DNA of 64,000 bases from Indolivaga capnocytophagoides DSM 22835 (GCF_000426485.1 NZ_AUFL01000005.1:291932-355931); one strand, 5' to 3'; numbered from the stretch's first letter, positions 27,456-37,539 are shown. The notes: generated by a model from the sequence alone, not told the origin. Numbers and translations are program-made.

Positions 27456-28583
27456 TTATTTCTGAAATTTCAGATTCAGAACCACAATCTCCGAAATAGT
27501 ACCGATACGGTACTGCGGACCGGCAAGTCCCAATCCCGAGGTCACATACACATGGGTGTTGTCTTTCTTTTTATAGCCATGACCAACCTCATAGATCAAG
27601 TTTATAAGTATGTTATAAGGGAATAACTGTCCGTTGTGGGTATGCCCGTAAACAGCAACATCAGCTTTTTCGTTGGATTCTTCTGATAAATCTTTCGGCT
27701 CGTGATTCATCACAATAACAGGGTACGACTTATCTGCATTTGACATTACTTCTGATAACTTCTTTCGGTTTGGTGCATGGTCATCTTCCCTTCCTACCAC
27801 ATAAAATTTATCGTCTATTTTTACAGTCTTATCCCGAAGCAATGTCATTCCGGTCTGCTCTCCCAGCCATTTGATTTTTTCTTCGGCATTCAATCGGTAT
27901 TCATGATTTCCGGTAGAAACATATACACCGTAAGGAGCCTTCAACCGTCTAAACTCTTCTTCCATATGCTGCTCTTGCAAAGGAGCCAGATCATAGTCTA
28001 TAATATCACCGACCAGAAGTATAATATCGGGCTTTTGTTCCATAATTCGGTCTACGTACATATTCAGGATCTTCTTATCGATCAGGTATCCGGTATGCAC
28101 ATCAGCAACCATTACAACCCGCAGACTATCCAGATCTCCGGCTTTCTTATCTACCTGCAAAGTATATTCATTTATTATAGGATGATAAAACCGATAGTTG
28201 CCATAGCACATTGCGGATACAACCACTACAAGAGACAGTATAAAGTATGAACGTCTGAGAGAAAGCCTCTCCATCTGCCATTGTTTTATTTTACGGTTCC
28301 ATCTCGCCAGCCATTTTACCCCGTCAAAGATAAGCAGCAGTGCTGTCAGATAGCCGATCAGCACCATCCACGATGTCCCGATCAGTAATATGGGTTTAAG
28401 TAGTTCGTGCGGCAGGTTTACATTACCTATAAGCCCTATCAGGTATATAAGTAGTTCCACTATAAAAAATGCCGTGTAAGGCATCCGATAAGATTTTTTG
28501 GGAGGCAATAACTGCCGTCCACGGATGTACACATATACATTCAGCACAAGATGTACTACCAGCGCATTAAAGAATACTTTCAT
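27456..28583 (-). CDS. membrane-anchored metallophosphoesterase
   Basis: The 375-residue protein has four hydrophobic helices in the first 140 residues and a C-terminal calcineurin-like phosphoesterase domain. Its metal-binding motifs are VADVHTGY, LVGDIIDYD, STGNHEYR, MNHEP and YGHTHNGQLFP. Its start overlaps the end of the upstream paralogue by four bases, so the pair is translationally coupled. Related proteins act on UDP-diacylglucosamine or other phosphoesters; the substrate cannot be told here. Confidence 0.9.
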   Translation of the reverse strand: MKVFFNALVVHLVLNVYVYIRGRQLLPPKKSYRMPYTAFFIVELLIYLIGLIGNVNLPHELLKPILLIGTSWMVLIGYLTALLLIFDGVKWLARWNRKIKQWQMERLSLRRSYFILSLVVVVSAMCYGNYRFYHPIINEYTLQVDKKAGDLDSLRVVMVADVHTGYLIDKKILNMYVDRIMEQKPDIILLVGDIIDYDLAPLQEQHMEEEFRRLKAPYGVYVSTGNHEYRLNAEEKIKWLGEQTGMTLLRDKTVKIDDKFYVVGREDDHAPNRKKLSEVMSNADKSYPVIVMNHEPKDLSEESNEKADVAVYGHTHNGQLFPYNILINLIYEVGHGYKKKDNTHVYVTSGLGLAGPQYRIGTISEIVVLNLKFQK

Positions 28584-29704
28584 TTATCTTTTCCTTTAAG
28601 TGTTATCACCACATATTCGGACTGTGTTCCGATTCTGAATTTACCACCCCAGATACCAATACCTGAACTCACATAAATATTAGTACCGCCTTTTTTCAAA
28701 GATCCGTAAGAGTCTTCATAGATAGCATCCGTTATCAGTGATATTGGCCAAACCTGCCCTCTGTGAGTATGACCGGAAAATTGAAAATCAACCCCGTTCT
28801 GCTCAGCTTCTTCGAGATTATAGGGCTGATGATCCAATAAGAACACAGGCTTTGTTTTGTCAACACCTGTCATTAGCTGATCCAGATTTTTTCGATGGGG
28901 ATTTGTTTTATCATCACGTCCTACGATATAAAACAGGCTATCTATCAAAACTGTTTTATCACGTAACAATTTAATATTTGCATCAGCCATAAAACGGGTC
29001 GAATTATCAACCCCTGCCATATAGTCATGATTTCCCATAATAGCATAAACTCCGTAGCGGGATTTTATCGCCCGTAAATCTTCGGCTAGATTTTCATCCA
29101 GAACAGGTCTTATACTATTATCGACTAAATCACCCGCTATAAGAACGACATCCGGTTCTTCCCTGTTGATAAGCTTCACCCAATTCTGTAACTCTTTCTT
29201 CCCGATACTGTATCCCAAATGAAGATCACTTACAGCAACTATTTTTAATGAGTCATTCGCAGGAATATTCTTTTCTATAGACAGAGGAATATCGACTCTC
29301 TCCTTTATTCTGTATTTAAGATATCCGCAAAACATCAGCAATCCGATAAAACCAACCATAAGCGCAAAACTCAGCCAGTTGTCCTGTGTATAATGGCTCA
29401 ATGTGTTTTTGGGAATCAAACGTGTTGCCCGGATTAAATCCATCAATAGATTAAATATGAGAAAATAAAGAAAGATAAATATCCATGATGTACCGATTTT
29501 ATACAATACTGAAGTAAGAGATATTGGCAAATGTTCTCCTGCCGCAAACGTCAAAATAAGAGATCCAATCAGAATAACGGCCAGAACTATTAAACAAATA
29601 CGGGCAATATTACTGGTAGGTATAATTGTCCATGTACGATAAAAGACATAATAGTTTCCTCCTAAAAACAGTAGCAATATAAATACAAAGAAAAGTATAC
29701 GCAT
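28580..29704 (-). CDS. membrane-anchored metallophosphoesterase, paralogue
   Basis: The 374-residue paralogue has the same plan: several N-terminal membrane helices, then a phosphoesterase domain with VSDLHLGY, LIAGDLVDN, IMGNHDYM, LDHQP and SGHTHRGQVWP. The two differ widely in the membrane part but share the catalytic core, pointing to an old tandem duplication. Upstream is a 537-base gene-free gap with a dispersed repeat. Confidence 0.9.
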   Translation of the reverse strand: MRILFFVFILLLFLGGNYYVFYRTWTIIPTSNIARICLIVLAVILIGSLILTFAAGEHLPISLTSVLYKIGTSWIFIFLYFLIFNLLMDLIRATRLIPKNTLSHYTQDNWLSFALMVGFIGLLMFCGYLKYRIKERVDIPLSIEKNIPANDSLKIVAVSDLHLGYSIGKKELQNWVKLINREEPDVVLIAGDLVDNSIRPVLDENLAEDLRAIKSRYGVYAIMGNHDYMAGVDNSTRFMADANIKLLRDKTVLIDSLFYIVGRDDKTNPHRKNLDQLMTGVDKTKPVFLLDHQPYNLEEAEQNGVDFQFSGHTHRGQVWPISLITDAIYEDSYGSLKKGGTNIYVSSGIGIWGGKFRIGTQSEYVVITLKGKDK

Positions 29705-29828
29705 ATAATAAATTATAATGAGTTGTTGTTATTTAAAACCTCAAATCTCTATATTGATTCAGGAAGCATAACAACCACAAAAGTTATCATTCCGAAATAT
29801 GTAAAAAAACCTGCTGCGACTCGATCAG

Positions 29829-29970
29829 AAAAAGGTGACAAAAGTAACCCCAAAATTGTTTTTCCGAGGTTGTTTCTTTTTATCCCTCTGTCCCATGAAG
29901 AAGATTTCATCGTCTCCGAAAATCCCCTTCAGGGGCTTGTGTTATTTACTGAAAAGGTTACAAAAGTTAC
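29829..29970. repeat. composite dispersed repeat, inverted copy
   Basis: Read on the minus strand this has the same order as 15584-15726: GTAACTTTTGTAACC, CCCCTGAAGGGGATTTTCGG, GGGACAGAGGGATAAAAAGA, AACAACC, then GGTTACTTTTGTCACC. The core is highly similar over about 75 bases. Confidence 0.75.
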
Positions 29971-30183
29971 AGTAAAACTGTATATTTTTTATTGTTTCCT
30001 TTTCCCCTGTAATCTAATTCAAACAATATCAATAGCCGGCAAAAGTTAAAAGAACGTTTTCTAAACTATAGAGTCTTATTCTCTAAAGAATATTTTACAA
30101 TATAGATAAAATCAATGCAAAATCTCAGGTCTTATCTTATAGATAAAATAATATGCAAATAAAGTATTCACATTATTATGGAA

Positions 30184-30212
30184 AAAAAGAGTAACGGAAT
30201 GTTACTCTTTTT
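30184..30212 (-). terminator. terminator downstream of the YugP-type protease
   Basis: AAAAAGAGTAAC (30184-30195) pairs perfectly with GTTACTCTTTTT (30201-30212) around a five-base loop. On the minus strand the stem ends in a T-run. Confidence 0.7.
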
Positions 30213-30226
30213 ACATGATATGAAAA

Positions 30227-30239
30227 AGGTCTCAGACCT
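30227..30239. repeat. AGGT-N5-ACCT palindrome, copy after the protease gene
   Basis: AGGTCTCAGACCT with perfect arms lies two bases after the stop codon of the minus-strand protease gene. The same 13-mer follows typA at 55098. Confidence 0.7.
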
Positions 30240-30241
30240 TA

Positions 30242-30919
30242 TTATCTTCTGTTTAATGCTATAAAGATATAATAGATAAGTGTTGCCAATGAACCTAAAG
30301 CAGCTACAACATAAGTATAAGCAGCCCATTTCAAAGCATCTTTAGCTTTATCCTTATTACCTTCGCGCACAATACCTGCTGTGTCTAACCAAGCCAAAGC
30401 CCTGCTGCTGGCATCAATTTCGACGGGTAATGTTACAAAACTAAATACAGTAGTTAAAGCAAACAATGCAATACCAATCCAGATAAGAGCAGGAAAAACA
30501 TTAATAGTAAAAATACCTGCCAACAGTACCCACATCACCCATTTAGAAGCAAAACTAACGGCAGGCACCAAAGCCGACCTCATTGTTAAAGGGCCGTATG
30601 CCTTGGCGTGCTGTACAGCGTGCCCACATTCATGAGCGGCAACTGCAGCAGCAGCGACACTGTTACTATGATAAACACCTTCGCTCAGATTCACAGTTTT
30701 ATTTGCCGGATTATAATGATCGGTCAACATTCCTGATGTTGAAATTATCTGAACATCATATATTCCATTATCGTGTAACATTTTCAAAGCCACATCACGT
30801 CCTGTAAGTCCGCTATCTAAAGGGACTTTCGAATATTTCTTGAATTTACTTTGCAATACAGCCGAAATACCCCAGCTTAGTAAAGCAATTAAACCAAATA
30901 GAATCCAACCTATATACAT
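30242..30919 (-). CDS. YugP-type membrane zinc metallopeptidase
   Basis: The 225-residue protein has an N-terminal membrane helix, the zinc motif HECGH (His96, Glu97, His100) in VAAHECGHAVQHA, two or three C-terminal helices and a PVEIDASSRALAWL segment providing the third ligand. This is the neutral zinc metallopeptidase 2 family (YugP). Substrates are unknown. It is a single-gene unit with its own terminator. Confidence 0.88.
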   Translation of the reverse strand: MYIGWILFGLIALLSWGISAVLQSKFKKYSKVPLDSGLTGRDVALKMLHDNGIYDVQIISTSGMLTDHYNPANKTVNLSEGVYHSNSVAAAAVAAHECGHAVQHAKAYGPLTMRSALVPAVSFASKWVMWVLLAGIFTINVFPALIWIGIALFALTTVFSFVTLPVEIDASSRALAWLDTAGIVREGNKDKAKDALKWAAYTYVVAALGSLATLIYYIFIALNRR

Positions 30920-31040
30920 CTTTTTATCTCTTTAATTAATAATCTCTTTAACCTTATAAATTATATATCAAAAGGTATGCCAAAGATATACATATTAAAT
31001 GTTTGTAAATTTGAGAATTACTTAAAAATATCTAAACGGC

Positions 31041-32318
31041 TCATCCAAACAAATCACCGCGCATAACAGTCTGTTCACGATCGGGTCCTAAGGATATAAT
31101 GGTAATGCCGACCCCTAGTTCCTTTTCGAGGAACTCGACATATTCATTAAACTCATTTGGAAATTCTTCTTCACTTTGCATCTTAGACATATCGAGTTTC
31201 CACCCTTTAAATTCCTTATATATTGGTGTAAGATCGTCATTTATTTCGAAGGGGAATTCCTTTGTTTCATTTCCATTTATACGATATGCAACACAAGCTT
31301 TTATTGTATCAAATGAATCGAGAACATCACTTTTCATCATAATCAATTGAGTTACGCCGTTAATCATAATAGCGTATCTGAGCGCAACCAAATCAATCCA
31401 ACCGCAACGTCTGGGACGTCCGGTTACAGATCCGAACTCGAATCCCAACTCGCGCAGCTTATCTCCTGTCGAGTCAAATAGTTCGGTCGGGAAAGGTCCA
31501 CTGCCTACACGGGTACAATATGCTTTAAAAATACCGTACACTTCTCCGATTCGTTTTGGCGCAATCCCCAAACCGATACATGCACCCGAAGACACTGTGT
31601 TCGATGAAGTGACAAATGGATATGATCCAAAGTCAATATCGAGCATAGTTCCCTGAGCTCCTTCAGCAAGAATACTTTTTTCTTCGGATAAAGCTTTATT
31701 TAAATAGTATTCACTGTCAACAAAAGTGAATTCTTTTAATTTTTCAACACCTTCGAACCATTCTTTTTCGATCTGGAATAACGATGTACAATTAAAGCGG
31801 TATTGTTTCAATATTTCAAGATGTCTTGCTTTCACTTCCTGATATTTAGCATCGAATCCATGCAGTAAGTCTCCGACTCTCAATCCGCCACGTCCTACCT
31901 TTTCGGTATATGTAGGGCCTATTCCTTTTCCGGTTGTTCCGATTTTAGATTCACCTTTAGCCGATTCGTAGCAAGCATCAAGTAAACGATGGGTTGGAAG
32001 TATTAAATGTGCTTTTTTCGATATCAGTAGCCGTTTTGTGAGATCGTGACCTGTTTTTTCCAGAGCTTCAACTTCCGCTTTAAACAAGGCCGGATCAAGC
32101 ACAACTCCGTTACCTATAATATTGACTTTATCTCCTTGAAAAATCCCCGAAGGAATAGATCTCAGCACAAATTTTTCTCCTTCAAATTCTAGTGTATGTC
32201 CAGCATTAGGACCTCCCTGAAATCTTGCAATAACCTCGTATCCCGGAGTCAAAACATCAACTATTTTTCCTTTTCCTTCGTCTCCCCATTGCAACCCCAG
32301 CAACACATCTGCTTTCAT
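31041..32318 (-). CDS. purA: adenylosuccinate synthase
   Basis: The 425-residue enzyme has the GTP-binding loop QWGDEGKGK at the N-terminus, the catalytic Asp and His in this loop and in GGPNAGHT, GTTGKGIGPTY, and the SVTGRPRRCGWIDLV region. It makes adenylosuccinate from IMP and aspartate, the first committed step to AMP. Its ATG overlaps the upstream fur-like stop by one base (TAATG), so the two are co-translated, a link between metal sensing and purine synthesis worth noting. Confidence 0.97.
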   Translation of the reverse strand: MKADVLLGLQWGDEGKGKIVDVLTPGYEVIARFQGGPNAGHTLEFEGEKFVLRSIPSGIFQGDKVNIIGNGVVLDPALFKAEVEALEKTGHDLTKRLLISKKAHLILPTHRLLDACYESAKGESKIGTTGKGIGPTYTEKVGRGGLRVGDLLHGFDAKYQEVKARHLEILKQYRFNCTSLFQIEKEWFEGVEKLKEFTFVDSEYYLNKALSEEKSILAEGAQGTMLDIDFGSYPFVTSSNTVSSGACIGLGIAPKRIGEVYGIFKAYCTRVGSGPFPTELFDSTGDKLRELGFEFGSVTGRPRRCGWIDLVALRYAIMINGVTQLIMMKSDVLDSFDTIKACVAYRINGNETKEFPFEINDDLTPIYKEFKGWKLDMSKMQSEEEFPNEFNEYVEFLEKELGVGITIISLGPDREQTVMRGDLFG

Positions 32319-32824
32319 TATTTTTTATCGGTATTTATTTGGTTTTTATTCGGTTTGTTCTTCGTCTCGGCCTGCTGCTTTTCTTTCAGGCACTTTGCAC
32401 ATGTTCCGTATATATACATACTGTAATAACTCACTTTGAATTTCTGTACCTTCTTCTGCTGAGCCTGAGTAAACAGATTACCGTTTTTATACTCTTTCAC
32501 TTTTCCGCAGGAAGTGCAAATCAAATGATCGTGATTTTCATTGCCTATCGCCCTTTCATATTGAGAAATATTCTCTCCGAACTGATGTTTTATCAATAAA
32601 CCACAATCAAGCAGCAACTCTATCGTATTATATAAAGTTGCACGACTTACCCTAAAATTACAGGAATTCATTGACTGAAAAAGAGATTCGACATTAAAAT
32701 GGCCTTTTGTCGAATAGATGTGATCGAGTATAGCAAAACGTTCGGGTGTTTTACGATGTTTGTTTATACTAAGGTACTCAGTAAATTTAGACTTTACTTG
32801 TTCTTTTATTTTGTTCGCATCCAT
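32318..32824 (-). CDS. Fur-family transcriptional regulator
   Basis: The 168-residue protein has an N-terminal winged helix (KTPERFAILDHIYSTKGHFNVESLF, then FRVSRATLYNTIELL) and a metal domain with NHDHLICTSCGKVKEY and a C-terminal CAKC pair for structural zinc. It could be Fur, PerR or Zur; the residues seen do not settle which. A promoter with the Bacteroidota -7 form lies 20 bases upstream, and it forms an operon with purA. Confidence 0.92.
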   Translation of the reverse strand: MDANKIKEQVKSKFTEYLSINKHRKTPERFAILDHIYSTKGHFNVESLFQSMNSCNFRVSRATLYNTIELLLDCGLLIKHQFGENISQYERAIGNENHDHLICTSCGKVKEYKNGNLFTQAQQKKVQKFKVSYYSMYIYGTCAKCLKEKQQAETKNKPNKNQINTDKK

Positions 32825-32843
32825 CTCTTAAAGTCAATATTAG

Positions 32844-32874
32844 CAAATATACGCTTTTTTGAGGAAAGAACAAT
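32844..32874 (-). promoter_or_regulatory. promoter of the fur-purA operon
   Basis: On the minus strand TATATTTG (32844-32851) is a perfect -7 element, and ATTG (32871-32874) lies 19 bases upstream as a -33 element. Confidence 0.6.
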
Positions 32875-32885
32875 TAGTTTAAGAT

Positions 32886-32932
32886 AAAACAAGTCAGGCT
32901 ATCCCTTTAAAAGGGATAGCCTGACTTGTTTT
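32886..32932 (-). terminator. terminator downstream of susD
   Basis: Perfect arms of 22 bases (starting AAAACAAGTCAGGCTATCCC) end in a T-run on both strands. It separates the susCD transcript from the fur promoter. Confidence 0.8.
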
Positions 32933-32949
32933 TAATATTAAGGCAAAAT

Positions 32950-34371
32950 CTATTGAGGATTTTGCACTAGATCTGGATTATTAGACAATTCTCTTTGAGG
33001 TAAAGGGATAATTGTCTTATTATTTGTATAATCTACAACACCAACAGTAGAATTATCCACAGACTTCTTATTTCTCCAATAGTCCCAAGCGTTATGCCCT
33101 TCAGCAAAAAGCTCCAATCGACGCTCTGTCAGGACATCATCAATATTAACAGTTGCAACATTAGAATAACCTTCAATTCTATTGGATCTCAAGGCATTAA
33201 TATATTTCAATGCTGTAGAAGAATTATCTCCATCTTTTTTAACTGCTGATTCAGCTGCAATCAAATAAACTTCTGATAATCTTATGATTTTAGGGCTATC
33301 AACATAAATATTTCCATCTCGACCAGGATATTTCTGAGGAAAAACTTCTGTATCTTCTTTTTTTACAAGTTCTGAACGTATGTCATTTGTTCTAGTAGAT
33401 AAAAAACTTACAAATTCATCAGTTGCACCACATTCAGCATACCCCTCCTCATGAGTGTAAAAGCCTAAAGAATTACGTTGAGCATTGTATGTCTCTGTTA
33501 CATTTATCTCAAACATCGACTCATTCGTATAAGCCTTACTCCAAACACCCAAATACTCATCTCTTGTATAAAGTTTATATGGAGATTTTTCAATTACTTC
33601 GACTGCACTTTTCAAAGCCTCATCATTATTGCCCAGATACAAATAGGCTCTGGCCTGTAATCCTTTTGTTGCCCAATAGTTTATATATCCATCATGTTTT
33701 GATTTTGAGAGTAAAGGCAGTGCCTTTTCAAAATCAGACAGAATAAAATCATAAGTTTGTCTTAATGTAGATCTAGATGATTTATAAGTATCGGGGAAAA
33801 CTTGATCAGAAATAGGAATTCCAGAAGATGCCGCATCCAAATCCGAAACTGTAGTTGGCAATTTACAATATAAACGAGCTAAATCAAAATGGAACAAGCC
33901 TCTTAAAGCATACAATTGACCTACCAAATCATTATAAGTAGCTTTTTCTGCTTCAGTTTCAACTTTAATATTTTGAATCTGACTCAATGCAAAATTTATC
34001 TGAGAAATAGACTTATAAAACTTTCCATAGAACAATAATGTCAGTGAATGTGAAGGGTCTACAGAATATTTACCGATTGGAGCTAATTGATTATATGAAT
34101 CTTTAGCTTCAAAGTCTCCTCCAAGCATGTCTGCATATAGTGTAAAATCAGAAGCATAAACTCCCTGAGGTGTACTGAAGGCCTCATCTGAATTATACCA
34201 TGCTCCGGTTTGGATATAATGTATACCATTGACAGCTAATTGCAATTCTTGCAAATTGGTGATAGATTCACCTGCAGGCAAAGATGTCGATGAATTTTTA
34301 TCCAAAAAATCTGAGCAAGAAGGCAATAAAATTGCACATGCGCATATAATTGTATAAAATATTTTTTTCAT
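32950..34371 (-). CDS. SusD/RagB-family nutrient-binding lipoprotein
   Basis: From the ATG at 34371 the protein has 473 residues (an upstream ATG would add five). It has a lipoprotein signal with Cys in LLPSCSDFLDKNSST, the standard SusD opening, TPR-like helices with GQLYALRGLFHFDLAR, and the C-terminal RRLELFAEGHNAWDYWR motif. It caps the partner TonB transporter and binds the glycan or peptide ligand on the cell surface. It starts 15 bases after the susC stop. No hydrolase genes follow, so the substrate is unknown. Confidence 0.94.
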   Translation of the reverse strand: MKKIFYTIICACAILLPSCSDFLDKNSSTSLPAGESITNLQELQLAVNGIHYIQTGAWYNSDEAFSTPQGVYASDFTLYADMLGGDFEAKDSYNQLAPIGKYSVDPSHSLTLLFYGKFYKSISQINFALSQIQNIKVETEAEKATYNDLVGQLYALRGLFHFDLARLYCKLPTTVSDLDAASSGIPISDQVFPDTYKSSRSTLRQTYDFILSDFEKALPLLSKSKHDGYINYWATKGLQARAYLYLGNNDEALKSAVEVIEKSPYKLYTRDEYLGVWSKAYTNESMFEINVTETYNAQRNSLGFYTHEEGYAECGATDEFVSFLSTRTNDIRSELVKKEDTEVFPQKYPGRDGNIYVDSPKIIRLSEVYLIAAESAVKKDGDNSSTALKYINALRSNRIEGYSNVATVNIDDVLTERRLELFAEGHNAWDYWRNKKSVDNSTVGVVDYTNNKTIIPLPQRELSNNPDLVQNPQ

Positions 34372-34386
34372 AAACTTAAGTATCAA

Positions 34387-37300
34387 TTAAAAATTAACAT
34401 TAAGACCAAACACGTAAGATTTAGTCACTGGTGTATCCACTTGTCTATAACCCTTTAAAGAAACGTCTGGATCAATACCATCTTCTTTAGCCCAAATCAT
34501 AGCTAGGTTGTTTGCTGTAAAGTATAAACGTAGTCCCGATAATGCATTTCTCAAAAACGATATATTTTTAACAGGAACATTATAACCGACAGAAAGCTCT
34601 CTTAATCGAATATTTGTAGATAAAATGTGACGAGTAGACCACCGATCAGATCTATATCTACTAGAATACGAATAAATAGGTTTTGGATTATCCACCTTAT
34701 CACCTGGATTTTTCCAATAATTGCCAGCAACGTCCTTTAAGATACCAAAAGATCCCATACGAAGACCATCTGAATTAGAGAAATATCCAGGATAGTCAAA
34801 CAAGTCTCCACCAAACTGATATGATATTAATGCTGAGAAATCGAAATCTCTATATTTAAATGTATTTGTCATACCTCCCATTACATCAGGAGTAGGTTTT
34901 CCGACAATAGTTTTCCCTGCTTGAGAATAATAATTAGTAAGACCCTTTGAGTGATCATCTGGATCAATCCAGAACTGTCCAAGCCCAGTCTCAGAATCAA
35001 CTCCAGCCCATACAGGCAAATAGAATGAGTTAATAGACTCACCCACTCTTTGGATATACATCTCGCCATCACCAAAAGGAATATCTCCTGTTGGCAAACT
35101 TGTTATTTTATTCTTCAAATAGGTCAAGTTAAAGTTTGTTGACCAAGAGAAGTCTTTTGATGCTATATTTTGAGAATTGATTTCAAACTCAAATCCCTTA
35201 TTAGTCATTGCTCCGGCATTAGATAACATTGTTTGAAAGCCTGTCAACAGAGACACTGGCACATCAAGCAACAAGTCTGACGTCTTCTTTACAAAATATT
35301 CTGCAGAAAAGCCAACCCTTCCTAAGAAATTCACATCAAGACCAACATTATACGTAGTTGTTTTCTCCCAACCTAATTTAGCATTTCCAATACCAGACCA
35401 ATAAGTTGCACCCTGAGCTCCATAACCTCCCGTAAAAGAATACAATGCTAGGTTTGCATAATATGTATCAGGTAAATTCCCTGTTGTTCCGATAGACGCT
35501 CTTAACTTCATATCATTAATAAGATCACTTTCTTTTAAGAAAGACTCTTCTTTCATTCTCCAAGCTAAAGATCCAGAATAAAAATTAGCCCATCTGTTAT
35601 CCTTACCTAAGAAAGAAGAACCGTCTGAACGAAAGCTCGCTGTTGCATAATACTTTTCTTGGAAATTATAACTAGCCTGGCCTAAATATGACATCAAACT
35701 AGAACCATATTTAGCGCTACCAACCTTATAAGGTTGTCCTACAGATAACTCAGGAAGTTTTCCAGTAGCATAACCTTTAGCAGAACCTGTGAAAGATTGC
35801 AATTTCGATTCTGAAGTTTCAAATCCGGCTAATAATCCAATAGTATGATCTCCTAGCTTTTTATTATAATTAAGAGTAGAAGATGTTGTCAATGTCCTTT
35901 TTGTATAATCACCTCTATAACCTAAACCATTCAAAGACTGCCCATTAACACTAGAAGGACTCCAAAATTCTTGATGTTGAGAATTTAAATAATCAAAAGC
36001 AACTGAAGTTTTAAATGTCAACTCAGGAAGGATTTTCACAGAAAGATCTCCATTAGAAATACTTCTAAAAGTTTTTGATTTAACAAATTCATCATTACTT
36101 CCCAACATTAATAATGGATTAGAAACTTTTCCCCATCCAGCATTAGCATTAATAGATCCATCTTCATTATAAACTGTTGCGGTTGGATCCATGGCAAATA
36201 TAATTCCCACAGGAGACGATGTCCCGATTCCTTGACCTTGATCTGATTGGTCTCTAAATCCGTTTTTATTAATATAAGATAGAGATTGACGTATAGAAAC
36301 TGAGACAGCTTTACTTATCTCGTGATCAACATTTATACGACCGGCAACACGTTCAAAATCACTACCTTTTACAATCCCCTCTGTCTTATTATAGCCTAAA
36401 CTACTAAAAACTTTAGTTTTATCACTCCCTGCAGTTAAAGACACCTGATGATCTTGTGTATTTCCATTTCTAAACACCTTATCCCACCAATTAGTACTGG
36501 TATTACCTGATGGATCAGCAAAGAAACTAGCCAAATCATTTTCTGAAGCAATTAAATCATAGGCAGCTTGCTTATCTGCAACTGTACCTCTTATTAAATA
36601 ATAATTAGCAATACCTTCTCTATAATAATCAATAGTACTAGCTGCATCAGCCATCTCAAATTGCTTTACAGCCATTTTCGTAGTTCCATACTCACCTTTG
36701 TAAGAAATACTTGTTTTCCCTGCTCTCCCTTTTTTGGTAGTTATTATAACAACTCCATTCACAGCACGAGAACCATAAAGAGAAGCCGCAGCTGCATCTT
36801 TCAATACAGTCATAGATTCTATTTCATCAGGATTGATAGTTGACAAAGCACTCATACTATTTAAGCCAGAACTAACATCCGTTCCTGCATCAAAAGGAAT
36901 TCCATCAATCACATATAGAGGAGTGGTAGACCCATTAATTGTACTGATACCACGAATATTGATTTCACCTGCAGCTCCAGGATCACCAGTATTTGATGAA
37001 ACTCTAACTCCGGCAACCTTTCCGACCAAAGCCTTATCTAAAGACTCTTTACTACCCGAACTAATTTGATCAGCTGAAACTTTCGAAGCGGACCCGGTAA
37101 AAGAAGCTTTTGTAGTAGTACCATATGCAACAACCACAACCTCATCCATCAACTTAGAATCACTTTCTAAAACAATTCTAAGGTTTTGACCTGCGGCAAC
37201 TTCTTTTGTTCTTAAACCGATCAAAGAAATAACCAAAGTCTTTTTATCAGACGGAATATTCAAAGAGAATTTACCGTCAACATCAGTTACTGTACCGACT

Positions 37301-37446
37301 GTGGTACCTTTAGCAACTACCGAAGCCCCAATAACAGTTTCGCCGGTATCATCAACGATAGTACCGGAAACTTTTGTTGTTGTCTGAGCCACTGATAACC
37401 CCACACTTGCTATAATGCAAGTCAAAATCATTATCAATTTTTTCAT
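34387..37446 (-). CDS. SusC/RagA-family TonB-linked outer membrane transporter
   Basis: From the preferred ATG at 37446 (MKKLIMILTCIIASVGLSVAQ) the protein has 1019 residues. The order is signal peptide, carboxypeptidase-like domain (VSGTIVDDTGETVIGASVV), TonB-box-like LMDEVVVVAYGTT, plug domain with GEINIRGISTINGSTTPLYVIDG and AAASLYGSRAVNGVVIITTKKG, and a 22-strand barrel ending in Asn-Phe. It imports the ligand of the adjacent SusD. No ECF sigma/anti-sigma pair is adjacent. Confidence 0.95.
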   Translation of the reverse strand: MKKLIMILTCIIASVGLSVAQTTTKVSGTIVDDTGETVIGASVVAKGTTVGTVTDVDGKFSLNIPSDKKTLVISLIGLRTKEVAAGQNLRIVLESDSKLMDEVVVVAYGTTTKASFTGSASKVSADQISSGSKESLDKALVGKVAGVRVSSNTGDPGAAGEINIRGISTINGSTTPLYVIDGIPFDAGTDVSSGLNSMSALSTINPDEIESMTVLKDAAAASLYGSRAVNGVVIITTKKGRAGKTSISYKGEYGTTKMAVKQFEMADAASTIDYYREGIANYYLIRGTVADKQAAYDLIASENDLASFFADPSGNTSTNWWDKVFRNGNTQDHQVSLTAGSDKTKVFSSLGYNKTEGIVKGSDFERVAGRINVDHEISKAVSVSIRQSLSYINKNGFRDQSDQGQGIGTSSPVGIIFAMDPTATVYNEDGSINANAGWGKVSNPLLMLGSNDEFVKSKTFRSISNGDLSVKILPELTFKTSVAFDYLNSQHQEFWSPSSVNGQSLNGLGYRGDYTKRTLTTSSTLNYNKKLGDHTIGLLAGFETSESKLQSFTGSAKGYATGKLPELSVGQPYKVGSAKYGSSLMSYLGQASYNFQEKYYATASFRSDGSSFLGKDNRWANFYSGSLAWRMKEESFLKESDLINDMKLRASIGTTGNLPDTYYANLALYSFTGGYGAQGATYWSGIGNAKLGWEKTTTYNVGLDVNFLGRVGFSAEYFVKKTSDLLLDVPVSLLTGFQTMLSNAGAMTNKGFEFEINSQNIASKDFSWSTNFNLTYLKNKITSLPTGDIPFGDGEMYIQRVGESINSFYLPVWAGVDSETGLGQFWIDPDDHSKGLTNYYSQAGKTIVGKPTPDVMGGMTNTFKYRDFDFSALISYQFGGDLFDYPGYFSNSDGLRMGSFGILKDVAGNYWKNPGDKVDNPKPIYSYSSRYRSDRWSTRHILSTNIRLRELSVGYNVPVKNISFLRNALSGLRLYFTANNLAMIWAKEDGIDPDVSLKGYRQVDTPVTKSYVFGLNVNF

Positions 37447-37539
37447 AAACACTACTTTAATTTTACTCAATTACTTAATTTATAATATTTTACTTAATTT
37501 TCACAAAACAATGTTCACAAAATTTCACAAAGCAGGGGA

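Larger units (their letters stand above)
29705..30241. other. gene-free region upstream of the metallophosphoesterases
   Basis: No convincing gene is present; the open frame on the plus strand runs through repeat DNA. The gap holds a composite repeat (29829-29970), a T-rich AT stretch, a terminator (30184-30212) and an AGGT palindrome (30227-30239). Confidence 0.6.

Noticed and set aside
29723..30049. 108-codon open frame upstream of the metallophosphoesterases
   Set aside because: It runs straight through the composite repeat, has no recognisable protein pattern and no promoter; it is chance open frame in repeat DNA.
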